Source: Phascolomyces articulosus (lineage: Eukaryota > Mucoromycota > Mucoromycetes > Mucorales > Lichtheimiaceae). Taken from it: a stretch of DNA of 64,000 nucleotides. Location: NCBI GenBank assembly GCA_025677815.1, contig JAIXMP010000016.1, forward strand, positions 372,001-436,000, read 5' to 3'. This document shows, piece after piece, positions 36,201 through 51,937 of the stretch (positions are counted from its first letter, which is position 1; each line of letters begins with the position of its first letter). Below the pieces are notes generated by a model. The model saw only the letters and a program-made list of their open reading frames with translations. It was not told where the DNA came from and made no database searches. The position numbers were made by a program, and so were the translations under genes.

Positions 36201-37400
36201 GGACTATTTTGCCAACAAGGGTAATATACCGATGGAGGAGAATTATATATTAGGATGGTTTTTATTTCTTTGGAGAGTATAAGATTATTGGCTGTATTAA
36301 TGAAGACGATACCTTTTTTTATGTTAGGTGTCGAACGTGCATTATCTTCCAAACTGGATGATGCCCGTGATGCAATTGTTAATAAAACCATTGATATATT
36401 CGGTGTTTATAAGTCACATGTGTTAGGCTCAGGACCTGGATCAACGCCACAATTGACAGGTCCAAGTAATCTTAATCTATTACCATTATTGGCTCTTTGT
36501 TTAATTAAGCATGTAAGCTATATTATCTTTTTTAATTTTATTTCGATGTCAAAGGAAAAATGAGATCTATAAGATTTTTTTTTATTAACTTGAATTTTTT
36601 TTTTGGATGATATTTAGGATGGATTACGCCAAAGTTCACAAATACCAACGGATTTACGTGCTAATGCCATGAATCTTCTTCGAACAATGCCACTTCAACT
36701 TTTACTACCCTATCTTTATCCCAATCTTTATGCGTTGCATACCATGCCACCTGAGGTAAATAGTCATTTTTTATTTAGCTTCTTTTCTTTTTGTATATGA
36801 TGTATTATAATGACATTACCGAACTCATTGAATTAAATGGATACTATATAATATAGGCTGGAGAAATTTCAGAGAATGGTGTGGTATTCCCACCCGTGCT
36901 GAATCTTACGGTTGAAAATCTTGAACCTCACGGTTGTTATTTGTTAGAAAATGGACAAAATATTTATTTATGGGTGGGTCGTGGTGTTGTACCACAGCTT
37001 TGTGTTGATCTTTTTGATGTAAAATCTTATGATGGACTCCGTGGTGGTAAAATTACAATGCCTGTACTGGACACACCAATCAACAAAAAAGTGAATCTGC
37101 TTATTGGAAAAATACGTGAAATGCGACGTGGAAACTATTATCCTACCCTTTATCTTATCAAGGAAGATGGTGATCCATACTTACGATTATGGTTCTTGTC
37201 GCATTTGGTGGAAGATAGGACTGATAATATTATGAGTTATCAACAGTTCTTACAACATATCAAAGATAGGGTAAGTTTTTTTGGAACATATTTGGATAAA
37301 TCGAATTGAGGCAGAGAGGAGAGTGGTCAATATATAAAATTATAATTTCTCTTTTTTTTTTTCTATTTCTTTTATATAGATCAGTAACGGCTCCTATTAA
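33222..37400 (+). CDS. SEC24: COPII coat subunit Sec24
   Basis: Thirteen exons with consistent phases (33222-33917, 34035-34121, 34252-34404, 34493-34625, 34707-34816, 34901-35293, 35386-35490, 35560-35683, 35783-36220, 36328-36512, 36618-36755, 36857-37270, 37380-37400) give about 998 residues. Residues 1-232 are a Pro/Gln-rich disordered region. Next comes the zinc finger, CRRCR…WKCNMC (~325-350), then the trunk ([18 protein letters not shown]), beta-sandwich ([34 protein letters not shown]), helical domain and gelsolin-like domain ([18 protein letters not shown]). The last exon encodes only ISNGSY before the stop. Sec24 selects cargo at ER exit sites as the Sec23 partner in COPII vesicles. 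Length and domain order match the yeast and animal proteins. Confidence 0.96.
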
Positions 37401-37972
37401 ATAAATGTTTTGCTTTGATTCTTTTTTTTTTTTTACCCTTCTCAACACCCTCTTTTCCAGTATACGTTTTAAATTCATTCTTCCTTCTTCCCTTTCGGTT
37501 CAAAATAATATCTAACAAGTAGAATAACAAAAAAAAAAGAACCCATATAGTGTTTGAGTTATTAACTATATAGTAGAGAACAGACAAAAGAAAACATATT
37601 ATATTTATAAATAATTATATTTTTTTATCGTCTCTTCATGATTAGGCGTATCATCATATGCAATAATTAATTTGTTGAGTTCAGCATATTGCTAGGGAAG
37701 TTGGTATTGTTGCAATTGTTTCATTAAAGGGAATTTTATAGCAACGTATCAATGTATTTTATTTGTATGCAATTCTAGCAAAATAGAAAGATTATTAATG
37801 ATGGTGGAAAATGCACTGATGAATTGTAAAGAGAAATATTAAACTTTTTAATCCAAGATACAAGATATGACATGCCCACCCTGGAAATGTTTTTTCTATC
37901 TCCGACAAGTGAGCTGGTGTATAATGAGGAAACAATTCAAAATAGTGTCTTCTTCCTCGACCCTTTTTAAAA
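37401..37972. other. Spacer and ATP synthase beta promoter region
   Basis: This 0.57-kb spacer separates two tandem plus-strand genes. T-rich runs follow the SEC24 stop. The last ~200 bases are less repetitive and presumably hold the strong promoter and 5' leader expected for the ATP synthase gene. No discrete element could be named. Confidence 0.4.
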
Positions 37973-39994
<2,022 letters not shown>

Positions 39995-40202
39995 ATCGTC
40001 CAATAACGTGGTGATGAACAATCCTTTGTAATAATAAAAAAAAGACATTTTTGTATTTGTTTGGTTTTTTTTTGTTTGAAATAATAATAATAGATAATTT
40101 ATATATACACACATATATACAACATTTTTTTTTACACATTTGTTTCTTTTTTAAAGTTGAAAAAGAATCCTCTTATTCTATATATTTATTTTCATTGTTT
40201 AT

Positions 40203-43200
40203 TTATTTGTTGGTGTTGGTGGTAGGTCGTGCCATATCTATAAGGGTATTCAATTCACCGGATTGTTCACACATGGCACGGAAAAGACTGGGAGGAGATT
40301 GGTTTAATAAGTTCCAAGGGGTATCATATTCTACCACACGACCTTGATCGATGACAAGGACACGGTCGTAATCAATCACGGTACGTAACCGATGGGCGAC
40401 ACAGATGAGTGTTGAATCTTGGAATGCTTGACGGATAGTACATTGTATCTTGGCGTCCATCTCGAAATCCACACTAGCCGTCGCTTCATCCATAATAATC
40501 AATTTGTTATTCGATCGTAATAAGGCGCGGGCCATACATAATAGTTGTCGCTGACCTTGCGAGAAATTCTGTCCACCATGACTCACGGGTTGATCAAGAT
40601 CTAGAATCACTGATTTGATATGAACACGTTCGAGCGCTGCCCATAATGCATCCTCTGTATGTTCTTCAAATGGATCTAAATTGGATCGAATCGTGCCTGA
40701 AAACAATGCTGCATCTTGTGGTATCATGGTCAAACTGGAGCGAAGACTTGTCAGATCAATCTGAGTAATATCGATACCATCCAAAATAATTTGACCGTCT
40801 TTAATGGCGTCACTCTCAACAGAAGAGGATGGTTCCAAAAATCGAAATAAAGATAAAGCAAGTGTTGTTTTTCCTATAGAGTAATCTGGTTATTATTTGT
40901 CGCATTTTTCCCTCTTATAAACTATGTAATAAAAAAAAGTGATATAATTATAGCTTACCAGAGCCTGTTCTTCCAACAATACCAATCTTTTCTTTATCAT
41001 GAACATCAAATGAGATACCACGCAAGACAGGATCAAGCTCTGGTGCATATCGAATATACAAATCACGAATCTGAAGTTTTGCTGTCATGGGCCAATATTT
41101 GGGTGGTTTAGGTTGATTTCGAGGTTCCTGATCCAATTCAAGATATTCTTGGATACGTTCGACTGAGTTCATATTGATTTCCACCTGGGTATATTGTCGA
41201 ATCATCCAGTAGACATGAACCAAAAAAGTACGTGCATAGATGAGGGAAATACCAGCCATACCGGCATCGATTGAATCGACATTTTGGAGAATGAGAATAC
41301 CGGCTCCAAAGGACATGAGTGCACCGGCTGTATCCATACGTATAAGGAGCCATCGATTCACCATCCAAAGGAGATAATAAGGTGTAATATACGTGTCAAG
41401 CTTATCATACATGGCGGATAAAAATTGGTATTGTTGCCCAAAGGCACGAATTGTTGTCACACCAGAAAGTGTTTCCGTAAAATGGGAATAGATGGGTGAT
41501 CGATTGACAGAATTTAGACGTTTTAGTTCTCGTGATGATCTCAAGTAATACAAACCAATGATTAAATAGATAAATGCTACATATTATAATAAAAAAGGGT
41601 TTCGTTAGTATTCTTGTTATTTTTTTTAAAAATAATAATACCTTTTTCACCCAAGGTATTTTAGTGAATATATATATAGCGTTGCAATTTACCAGTAGCA
41701 ACCGCCACTACAACGAAATGAGGAGTAATCACACTGATAATGATGGAGGCAGCGATCATGCCAGTGAGACATTCTATCAATATTCCAGCTGTTCTTGCCA
41801 TTTGCATATCAATGACCGTCATATCAGTACCAAAACGATTGAGAATTCTTCCTGAAGGTGTAGTATCAAAGAATCGTAAAGGCGCATGCGTAATTCGATC
41901 GAGTAACTGGATAAATAATGTTCTTGCTCCACGGATCGATCCCCAATAAAGTAGAATATTGCGTAATGCATCGCATATTACAAATGTTAAACATATGATG
42001 ACATAGACTGATATATAATAATCGACTGTGACATTACTAGTATTTTCTTGTATAGTAATTAAGGTGATATTATTTTTAGAAGATATGGCGGTTGATTCTT
42101 GATGAATTTGGAGTATATTGATAGTGCCGTCGTCACTGTCATCGAAAACACCCGTGCCAAAATGAGCAAATGAAGAAGTAAATGGTGTTTGTTGACTACT
42201 TGATGTATAAGCAGCAGCCCATATTCTTAACCACCTTTAAATAAATATAATGAAAGATGATAATTGTAATTAATAGTCTGAGGACAGAGAGGATTATTAT
42301 TATATATAACACACAAAAAAAAAACGAATAATGCTTCCATACCAATTTTCAGCAAATACAAGTATCCTTGATGTGGAAAAGAAAAGAGCCAAGATAACCC
42401 AAAATAACCATCCACCACATGCGCGTAGATAAGTCACATACACTTTCATTTTAACTTGACCTTTTTCGGACTGTTCATCTTGGATCAATTTACCAATTTC
42501 CTCCTTTTGTGGTCCATCCACAACACCCATATTATTTTCTATAAGAGGATTTTTGCTACACAACATTTCCGTTTCTGTTGTAGATGATGAAGATGACGTC
42601 GTATCACTAGAAATGCTATTATTGGCTGCAAAACAGGCTTCAATAAATTTATCGGATGTTTGTAATTTTTCGACGGTATCACATGCAGCCACGGTACCAT
42701 CTTGATCCAATCGAACCAAGAAATGAGCAGCAGGTAAACAAAGCTGGATATGATGAGTTACCATAACAACAGTACGACGTTTTAAAAGACTACCATTAAT
42801 ACAATGTTCAAATATATGGCGTGCTGTATGTGAATCCACAGCACTTAAACAATCGTCCAGTAAAACCACTTTGGCATACGAGTATATCACACGTGCAAGT
42901 GAAACTCTATAAATATATTTTATATATTCAAATAATTTTTATTATCATTAGTTTCTGATATGCATAGAATTACATCGATACACAAACAAAAAATTAAATA
43001 GGACTCGCATCCTATTCAATTTTTACATACCTTTGTTTTTGACCACCTGAAAGCGAAATACCTTTCTCACCAATTTCAGTTTGGTCACCATGGGGTAAAA
43101 TGGATAAATCTTTTACAAGTGCACATTGCCATAACACTTTTTGGTATCGTTCAGCTTCGTAAGGTTGTCCAAAAAGGATATTTTCACGGATGGTCGCTTG

Positions 43201-46200
43201 GAGTAAAAAGGGTTGTTGTGCTGCATAGGCAACGGAATTGGAGAATGCCGCTGCAATAGCTCCACTATAAAATGTATGTCCTTCTTCATCATGGTATCCA
43301 CGATGATCCATTGAGTCGTTTTCACCGTCGTTATTGTTATCACGATGATAAGCTGCTGTATTGCTATGATGAGGAAATCCACTCAAGGGCAGGTAAGCCT
43401 TTCCTTCCATCGTATCCATTTCTCCCAAAAGTGCATGTAAAAGACTCGATTTTCCACAACCTGTGGATCCATAAACCAAACTCAATTGATTGGGTGGAAA
43501 ATCAAAAGCATGTAATATACGTAATTGAAAAGGTGTATGATGTGATGATGTACTACTACTTGAATCTTGAACGTATTTTTTGTCATTATCACTGTTGTTT
43601 GAAAGTAATGGTGTTTGTTCGCTAATTTCTTTGGGTTGCTCGGATGATGGTGTAGTATTGCGATCATTTTCCGTGCTACTGTTGTTATTGTTGGGCCATT
43701 GAAATATGGAACGATCGAAACCGACACGGGGTGATGAAGAGGATGAAGAGGAAGTATCACTTCGTGTGGGTGGTTGAACTTCAGGATCTTTCAGATAGGC
43801 TGAAATACGTTTCAAACTTACGTATGCTTCAGTAAATGCACTAATGGCATCTGGAACCAACATGATAGGGCTCTGCAGCATATCAAACAATGTGATACTG
43901 ACAAACACAACACTGTTGATTTATATGCATCATTTGTTTTTATTAATGTAATATGTATCAGTATTATAATTCCTTGTCATTTACATATGTTTATGTTTAG
44001 AATAATGTAATTTACCTTGCTGTTAACTCTCGCTGACATACCTTGACATACCAGATAAATGAACAAGCTGATACAAGTACAGGCATCGTCAAGTAGCCAA
44101 CACTCATTATAATGTCAAGTATACACGTCCGACGTATTTGTTTCAATTCGCCATTTCTAGCATCCATAATTCTTGATTGCCAATTGAGTTCCGATGCTGC
44201 ATATTTGATGATACGAATACCTTGCAAAAGTTCATTCACCAGATTATTTCGTTTATCTTCTGCACGAGAGAGGTTCATGTAGGCTTGTCGGACTTTGTTG
44301 ACCAAGACATAGGTCATTGGAAAGAAAATTACCAAGACGCCAAGACCTACAATGGCTGCAGAGCCAAGAAGGTAGTAGAGATAGATCATGGCAATGACCA
44401 TTTCCAGGGGCGCATTATAAAACATCTATGGAGCGTGGCATTTAGAAGGGTGCATTATTCAAAGTGACCCGCACGCATCCCCAATCCACTTTTTTCCTTT
44501 CCCTCATTATTTTCATTTTGCCTTTTTTGTATCCTTCCGTGATGGCTCCTTCACCCATCACCACAGCTTCAAATAAAGATATATATATAATTACAAAAAT
44601 ATATGCCGGTAAATCTGCAATATGATCCGCATCCAAACTCATCAAGTTTGTAATTTTTCCAATACCGTTATTCGCATCCCCGTGATCTTCATCATTCTTA
44701 TTCATTTCATTACCCTCATCCTTGTCTTCTGTCGGTCCATCTTTTTTCTTGGATGATTCTGTGGTGGTATAGGTATCTTTACGTCTTAATGCTTTCGCAT
44801 AAATTTCTGCATCCAACATACACAATGTACGAATATTCCATCGTCGACCGACATAAAGTTGAATACTTGTAAAAAGCATTTTACCAAGTGCTGCAAGGAA
44901 CATCATCAAGACGTAACCATAGGCAACATGTAGGGTTGTGGGAGAGGATGTATTTTCTTTCTTTTGCTCAATGTATTCAAGAAAAAGTTGTTGAAAATAT
45001 GGGTTGAGATAAGATATTAAAACGGCTGCATTTGAAAAAATGAATTGGACCCAAATTGATTTCTCGTTGGCTTTGTAGATTCGGTACAATAATTGTCGTA
45101 TCATCCGTCCTGTCGTGATACGGGTCGGTGACACATTTTCTTTAATTGCTGCAGTAAAATTTTCATGAGCATAACGTGCGCGATGTTGGTGTGTTAGTGG
45201 ATATAAATCATTTCGAGAAATTGGATTTGAAAAACCAAAAGTGACCAATGGATTGACCTATATTAAGAAAATTGTATATATTTATAAAATTGGTTGGTAT
45301 TACATCATTCACCCTATTGATGTTCTACTTATAATAAGTTTTATTACCCATTGAAACACAGCCCAAGAAAATACACTGGCGCATGCTTCTGGACTGTGGC
45401 GTGTCTTGTGATCTCCCTAAAAAAATTGTAATGGTTGCATGAATGAATACAGATTCAATCTCCTTGGTTCTATTTCTGTTTTTACCTTGTCGCCCAATTG
45501 GTTCGTAATATTGAATGGGTGAATGGGGTGAGGTGTCGTTCCAGTAATAACAAATAAGAAAAAACATAATCCAAAATGAATTGTTTCCCATATATTTTTA
45601 TTATTTTCTTGTTGATGAATAATATCTCCTTTCCCTCCTTCTATCGTTGGATGATCGAAATAGAGATGATATCCAGCATCTGTCAATATGTAGCCATAGA
45701 AGAATACGTAAAAATATATATAATGTCTTGCATGATACATATAATATGGGGGCGAAATAAAGATCACCAAGACTAAAAGTATCTGATGATATGATAATAA
45801 GATGCACGTTATATGTATAAGAAAAAAGGGGACGGTTTAGTTTTCTTTTTTTTTTATAATAGAAATCAACTTGGCATCCCGATTCAAACCTTCTTTTTCT
45901 CAACTGTAAAAGAAAAAAAAAAGTAACACAAAGAAGTTTAAAATTACCCAGACAAGAAAATAAGATATACATCTTAATGATTCGGATAGTTCTTGTAATG
46001 ATAATAAATAATAGATCCAACCAAAGACGGGTATAATCGTTAATGTCATTTGTAAATTTTTATAATAATTTAATTTTTGGTGACTTGTATCGTTATGTTG
46101 ATATGTTGTTGCCGTCGCTGTCGCTGTGTTGTTGTTATTGTTAGTGGTGAACATCGTATCCGATTGCTTTATCATCATGGATATATTGATAGAAGATGTT

Positions 46201-46439
46201 TCTAGTTCTAAACGTCGTTGATGGCCAAGATATAATATGCCGGGAAATACGGCTAATAATGGAGATATACATTTTAATACAGTACTATTGAAACATTTTA
46301 TAAGAAAAAAGGTCCCGGTGGTGGTGAGCCAAGAAGATACTTTGTTTATTAGTATTCTATGCATCTAAGTCCAATAGTAGTGTTGACCCCAAACAAAAAA
46401 AAAAGCTTACAAAGCATCTAAATCATTTTTATCATCCAT
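40203..46439 (-). CDS. Full-length ABCC/MRP-type ABC transporter
   Basis: Twelve exons (46411-46439, 45948-46356, 45871-45903, 45486-45782, 45348-45416, 44595-45257, 44016-44425, 43031-43912, 42353 region end at 42343-42906, 41693-42234, 40959-41576, 40203-40873) join in phase to about 1728 residues. Hydrophobic helices in exons 2-4 form an N-terminal TMD0, as in Ycf1-type MRPs. TMD1 follows (FYNAPLEMVIAMIYLYYLLG). NBD1 has Walker A GSTGCGKSS (~784), signature LSGGQKQR (split by an intron) and Walker B VVLLDDCLSAVD. TMD2 includes APLRFFDTTPSGRILNRFGT. NBD2 has Walker A GRTGSGKTT (split by an intron), signature FSQGQRQLL and Walker B LIIMDEATASVD. Relatives export glutathione and other organic-anion conjugates, often into the vacuole; the substrate here is unknown. 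The gene converges on ATP2, 208 bp away. Confidence 0.94.
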
Positions 46440-48795
46440 TTTTTAAACTTTGAAAGGAAAAAGTAAAAGTAAGAAAAAAAGAAGAAGAAGAAACAAGAAA
46501 AAAGAAATCAAAAAAAGGAGAGAAAAAGTATGAGAAAGAAAAAAAAAAGGGTGAGACATTTTTTTTGTTGAGTATAAAGTGATGCGTGTGTGTAATGCTA
46601 CTGCTGCGTAGATATAAAATCTGATGCTAATTGTTGTTGATGTGTGTGTGACGCATATAAAAATACATGTATAAAAACCCCCGATCAGAAGAGATGTGAT
46701 TGTGTTTATTAGGTACCATATTTCCACAGCAGCAGGTTTATTTGTTTATATTATAATATAATACATATCCACATACACACACATACACATGGTGTTGCTG
46801 TTGTTATTGTTTTGTTGTTTTTTAATATAATACATGAATAGTAAAGTTCGTTTTTTCATTGTTTTGTAACACGAAAAAATAGAAACGTATTAGGGACATT
46901 CTATATAAAACAGATCACTTTAAATGACACATATTCATTCTCAACATCTTGCAATATATATATAACTATTTTTAAACTTAAAGGCGAGAGAGAAGATCAG
47001 CTGTGGATTTATATATATAAGGATGAAAATATTGAATCACATCTTAAACTGCACTAACTCGCCATCATTACCATGCAAGCTTATTTTGAATAGCGATATT
47101 AGTAACAACAGAATATTGCTTTTTTATGAAGGCCAAAATAGAAAATAAATGATTATATGGTTTACAACAATCACTGTATTCATTTTTATTAATTAATTTA
47201 ATAACATGATACAGATTGTTACTATTACCTTTACTCACATGACGACAAAATGACATATCGATGAATGACAACTGTTACAAATGTAATGTGGTTCACCAAC
47301 TTTGGGGAATATTCCTTAACCTACCTTCTTATATTGCCCAATTTTTTCGTGGACTGACATCTCCCTGAAGTAATCATATATATAATAATAAATACATTCC
47401 TCCAAATACAAATACCCCCAAGGTTCCCAGGAGAGCCCTTTTTTTTTTGCAAGCTATTGTTTACATGTAGACAACCTATTACTCTAACGCTTTGCAATCA
47501 ACATCCATGAATGCAGCCAGTGGAAGTAATTCAAATTTTGCCATTTGAATATTCTACTTTCGTGCACCAACTTCACTGACGATTTCCATAATATCAAGGA
47601 ATTTCATTATATTGAAAAGTACTCTTTATTACTACCACTAACCACCTCTACCCTTTCAAGCGTCTCGTTGTAAATGAGGATCTATATCTCCAAATCCAAA
47701 TACCGTTCATTTAGAAGCGTTGTGATAAATGTGAGCCAAAAACAAAATATATTAGCCGCTACCATCACCCCCTGAATATCTTTTTAAATAACGAATTATG
47801 AATACTTCAAAGAAATGGTCTGTTTGTATAACTGAAATATTTCACTGACACCATATTCTTTTTATCATCAAAGGTGTAAATCGACCAGACTCGTTACTGC
47901 TTCTGTCATGATCATTATGGATATACCTAATTATAGGTACTGCTTCTGCCATTATGGTCGTGAGTACTGGATGACGAGTAATAGATTATGAAAGCAATGG
48001 GTCATCACCTTTGACGGATACCCTTTTCTTACCTACCTTCCTGAGTATTTTAATCTCTCAACGTTTTATTACAGTTGTATGTACGCAGACGTTGTTGATA
48101 TACTCCTTTAATATAACATATGGACAGTAATGGACGCTTTTCATAGTTTGATTTTTGTAATACAAAGAAATAAGATGCATTATGTATAATAAATAGAATA
48201 AATAAAGTCGCCTTAGAATGACATATATTATTATTGTTGTTATTGAAGATGAATGATGAAGCTTAAAAAGAAAAAAAAATATGAGTGCGTGAATGGGGGG
48301 GGATAAAATATATAATAAAATGAAAATTGAATTAGAAAAAGAAAAATAATGAGTCGATGCTTTGGTTTGATAGAAAAAGAAATATGTGTGTGCGTGCTGG
48401 ATGAGTGTGAATAATAATAGAGAACAGAAGGGGAGAAAAATGAAACTATACAGTAAAACTTTTTTCTTTTTGTACACAATTTTCAAAAGCCGGGGGAGTT
48501 TTTTTTAAACATCGTATATCAACGATTCCAATAAACATATTTGTACTGTTATTGGAGAAAGCTTATATACATTACGTGTGATGATGATGATGATGAAGAA
48601 TATAAGAAGTGACGTTTGTGTGGGGTTGTTATTTCTCAAGGGGGAGCTGCTATATGATGATGAAAGATGAGGAGGATTGAAAGTTCAAAAAAGAAGGCAA
48701 GGGGGAGGAGGGGAATAAGCATGATTTTTATATATATTACCATGAATAAATGCGAAACAAATAAATATCAAGATTTCACACAATAATAATAACAT
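46440..48795. other. Large intergenic region between ABCC and Grainyhead genes
   Basis: This region holds the transporter promoter on the left and the 3' end of the Grainyhead gene on the right. It is AT-rich with purine runs near 46440-46560, a GT/TG-rich patch near 46580-46650 and a CA-rich patch near 46765-46795. Several ORFs (46443-46727, 47068-47271, 48058-48486, all minus) are low-complexity translations. No RNA gene was found. Confidence 0.45.
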
Positions 48796-49186
48796 TTAAT
48801 AGCATAAGATGAGAGTTGCAACGCCATCATCCGTAAACTTGATTTCAATTTCCATATCTTGTTGTTCCGGGATATCTCGGATCATGGCATCGTCGACACG
48901 GACAGCAATTATATTATGGTCATTATTGGATGATTCAACCATATCATGTCTTGGTACATGGCGAATCACGCTTTTGATAGGGACTGGAACATTCAACTTG
49001 GTGGAAAATTTGTCAATTAAATTTTGGACAGTCAATTCATCAAGATAAATAGCTCGATAGTATTCGTCATTAGGACATCGTACAAATAATGATAGGACTA
49101 TAGATTAATAACAAAATCAAACAGGTTATTCTCTTGTTTTTACATATATATATATAACTTTGATGTTGATTATGGCTATTCTTATG

Positions 49187-49226
<40 letters not shown>

Positions 49227-51233
49227 GACTTACCAGCATGGCGACGACGTCGAGTAGGAACGTAATTGGGATCTACGCCATCCACAGCTAAAGGACCATT
49301 ACTATTACCGGTATCATACATTGAATAATGATGAGGTGGATAAGTAGGAGAGGGTGTAGTGGATGAGGATGGTGTTGTTGGTGACAAGGAGTGGGACCCT
49401 GTTGCATTACAGGTAGGTGTTCTTACCCTGGTGGGGTGAGATGGTTGACAAAAATAATCTTGTTGACTAGCAATGGTATTTGCTGAACGTTTAATACCAC
49501 GAGGAGAAATAGGCGAAATAATACCAGGAGAAACATTCGTAGAAGATGGAGGAGTAGATAATGCAGACGAGGGTGATGATGAAGACGAAGAAGTAGGTGT
49601 AGTAGTAGGAGAAAAAACAAAGGATGGTTTACAAGTGGATGATTTGAACCGCTCAGCAGTCGTTGTATTAGAATAATTTTGTTCAAGTGCAACTGATGAC
49701 ATTACAGGTGGAGATAACTCCTCTGCAATATCCGAAAAAGCTGTATACTTGATCTCCCTTCGTAGGGCATTTAACAAAGGATGGGCTTCTCCTGGATTGC
49801 CTATATAAAGTAGTTTCAATGTGTCAATTTGACAAGTTGTATTCATTTTCAAGCGTATTCTATATAGTATAGATCATGATAATTAGAATAAATAATAATA
49901 AAAAACACATGCCTTGAAGCTTTTCAAGTTGCTTCTCAATGTGGCGTTGATCATCCTTATTCTTGCGCTCAGCGCCCTATAGGGTTTGACAGAGAAAAAT
50001 TACATTAGGAATAAGAATTAAGAAGAAAAAAAAAATACAAGTATCAAAACGTGATGTAATAAGCACTATGATGCATCTTACGCATATAGATGAAGTCGTC
50101 GTAATAATTAGCATATTTTTTTACGGAAAAAACAACAAACCTTATCACGAAAAAGTTTAATCCTGCAGTAGGTCGCTTCCATCAATGATTGCTGTTGTTC
50201 ATGTGGAGAGGGTATTCCTTGGGTTTCCATATGCAATCGTAAAGGAATCCCTTTGACACCCTTAATACGTGAAAAATCAGTTGAAAGACAATTAAATCGA
50301 ACATAAATTTTGGCTCCACGCTTTCCATGCCAATCAAAGGTCACACGATCAAAATAATCACTTTGAATATTTTGAATACCAGAACATCGACCTGAATCTA
50401 CAGAAAAAAAGGGAGAGAAGATTAGATCAGTATGAAACAAAAAAAAACCACGAACTATTTCTATATGTTCTTTTTTTTTTTATCTTGACAAAAGTATATA
50501 TTGCACTAAAAAGGTTAGGTTTTTTTTTTTGTATAGAAAAGGAGGAGGACAAAGTTTAAGGAAGGCTGAGCGATTCAGAAGAAGGGAAGAGCGAAGGGGA
50601 TCGAAGAAGGATAGTTAAAAAAAAAGATACAAGGGAGGATTGGAGAAATGGGATATACTTACTAACTTCTAATGCGCGTGCATTTTCTGGTTCTCGTTGT
50701 TGTCCTAACCAAAATCTCCAATAATTCAATGCTAAGCGACGATGAGAATCATCATGAAACATAATGGCCAAAGTACTTGTATGAATACCACCATAAGCAT
50801 CATTATCAGAAAGAGAAATGCAATAATATTGTCCTGTTGATATATTACATTAGATGATGGTTAGTTTCAACTACATTTTTCATCCAATGTAAGATGCATA
50901 TTTATTTATACCTTTATTTAAATAAGTAAGTTGCGTTTCTTCTGATCTTTGTGCAGCGGCTGGAGGGGCTAAAATAAGTAAATAATAATGCCAAGTGGCG
51001 ATCCCACATAAAAAAAAAAGACCAGATTTTAATATGATAATAATAATAATAAATCAAAATGATGAAGAAAATATAGTGACATTAGCAATAATTGCAATTT
51101 GTTTGTAATAAATACCTTCCAAGATAATGTCGTATCGGAGACTAATAGAGTAGAACATATATACACACGTTTTTTTGTCAGTTAAAACTTTATTCTTTTT
51201 TTGTGGTACCTTACGCATGGGTTACACCATTAG

Positions 51234-51273
<40 letters not shown>

Positions 51274-51937
51274 TACCCCTTTCTTTTTCTTTCACATATC
51301 AAAGATCGGGAAAGAGATGCCGAAATCATACTATTACTTTACCTAATGGGTGATGGGCAGCTTGTTGGAGGAGATGCCATGGTAGTGGCTCCTCCTCCTG
51401 AGAAATAGGTTGGTGAAGACGAATAAGGTGATGGAGTAGCAGTAGCAGTAGTTGCTGTTGAAAAAATAGGACGATGAATTGTAGCGGTATCAATGGGATA
51501 TGGCACACCAGGTGCATCTGCGGTTGTGGTTGATGAGGTGGTGGCTCGAGCGGGATAATTTCCGCTGTTGCTGAGAAATGAAATAGGTGACAAACTAGCT
51601 GTCGTTGGTACCGAATGGTGATGTGGGTGATGTTGATGACTTGATAACAAAGGTGTGTTATTATCAAATCGATTTCCATTATGACTACCTAATGTAGTTT
51701 GTGGTTGACGGTATCGATGATGATTGTTATTATTATAGTGATTAGATAGAGTGGTACTATTAAAATTGTTATTTTCATATGTTGGTTCATTAAATGACCT
51801 GAATAAAGAAAGAAATTTATAATTATTAAAAAATATATCTTTGGATATATTGTATAGATAGGATCAACAAAAAGCTCAGTATTATTTTACCCATCGTCGC
51901 AAGTAGGCATTGGAGGAAGATAAGAGTTGGCCAGCAT
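48796..51937 (-). CDS. Grainyhead/CP2-family transcription factor
   Basis: Nine exons (51891-51937, 51343-51798, 51116-51141, 50912-50968, 50663-50833, 50141-50397, 49913-49976, 49234-49800, 48796-49097) join in phase to about 648 residues. The first ~165 residues are Asn/His/Ser/Thr-rich. The CP2 DNA-binding domain follows (~168-360): YDIILE, TQLTYLNKGQYYCISL, LNYWRFWLGQQ, then YVRFNCLSTDFSRIKGVKG and YCRIKLFRDKGAERKNKDDQ, which match animal Grainyhead/LBP proteins closely. After a Ser/Thr/Pro-rich linker comes a C-terminal beta-grasp-like region (LSLFVRCPNDEYYRAIYL to the stop), also as in Grainyhead. Intron 7 uses a GC donor (AAG/GCATGT). Family members bind DNA as dimers; fungal homologues are linked to cell-wall remodelling and spore separation. 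Targets in this fungus are unknown. Confidence 0.93.
49193..49224. repeat. AAT/ATT trinucleotide microsatellite in an intron
   Basis: About ten tandem AAT units lie inside the eighth intron of the Grainyhead gene, just inside its donor site at 49233. Length variation is to be expected. Confidence 0.9.
51237..51267. repeat. CA dinucleotide microsatellite in an intron
   Basis: A run of about fifteen CA units lies in the second intron of the Grainyhead gene (51142-51342). Confidence 0.9.
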
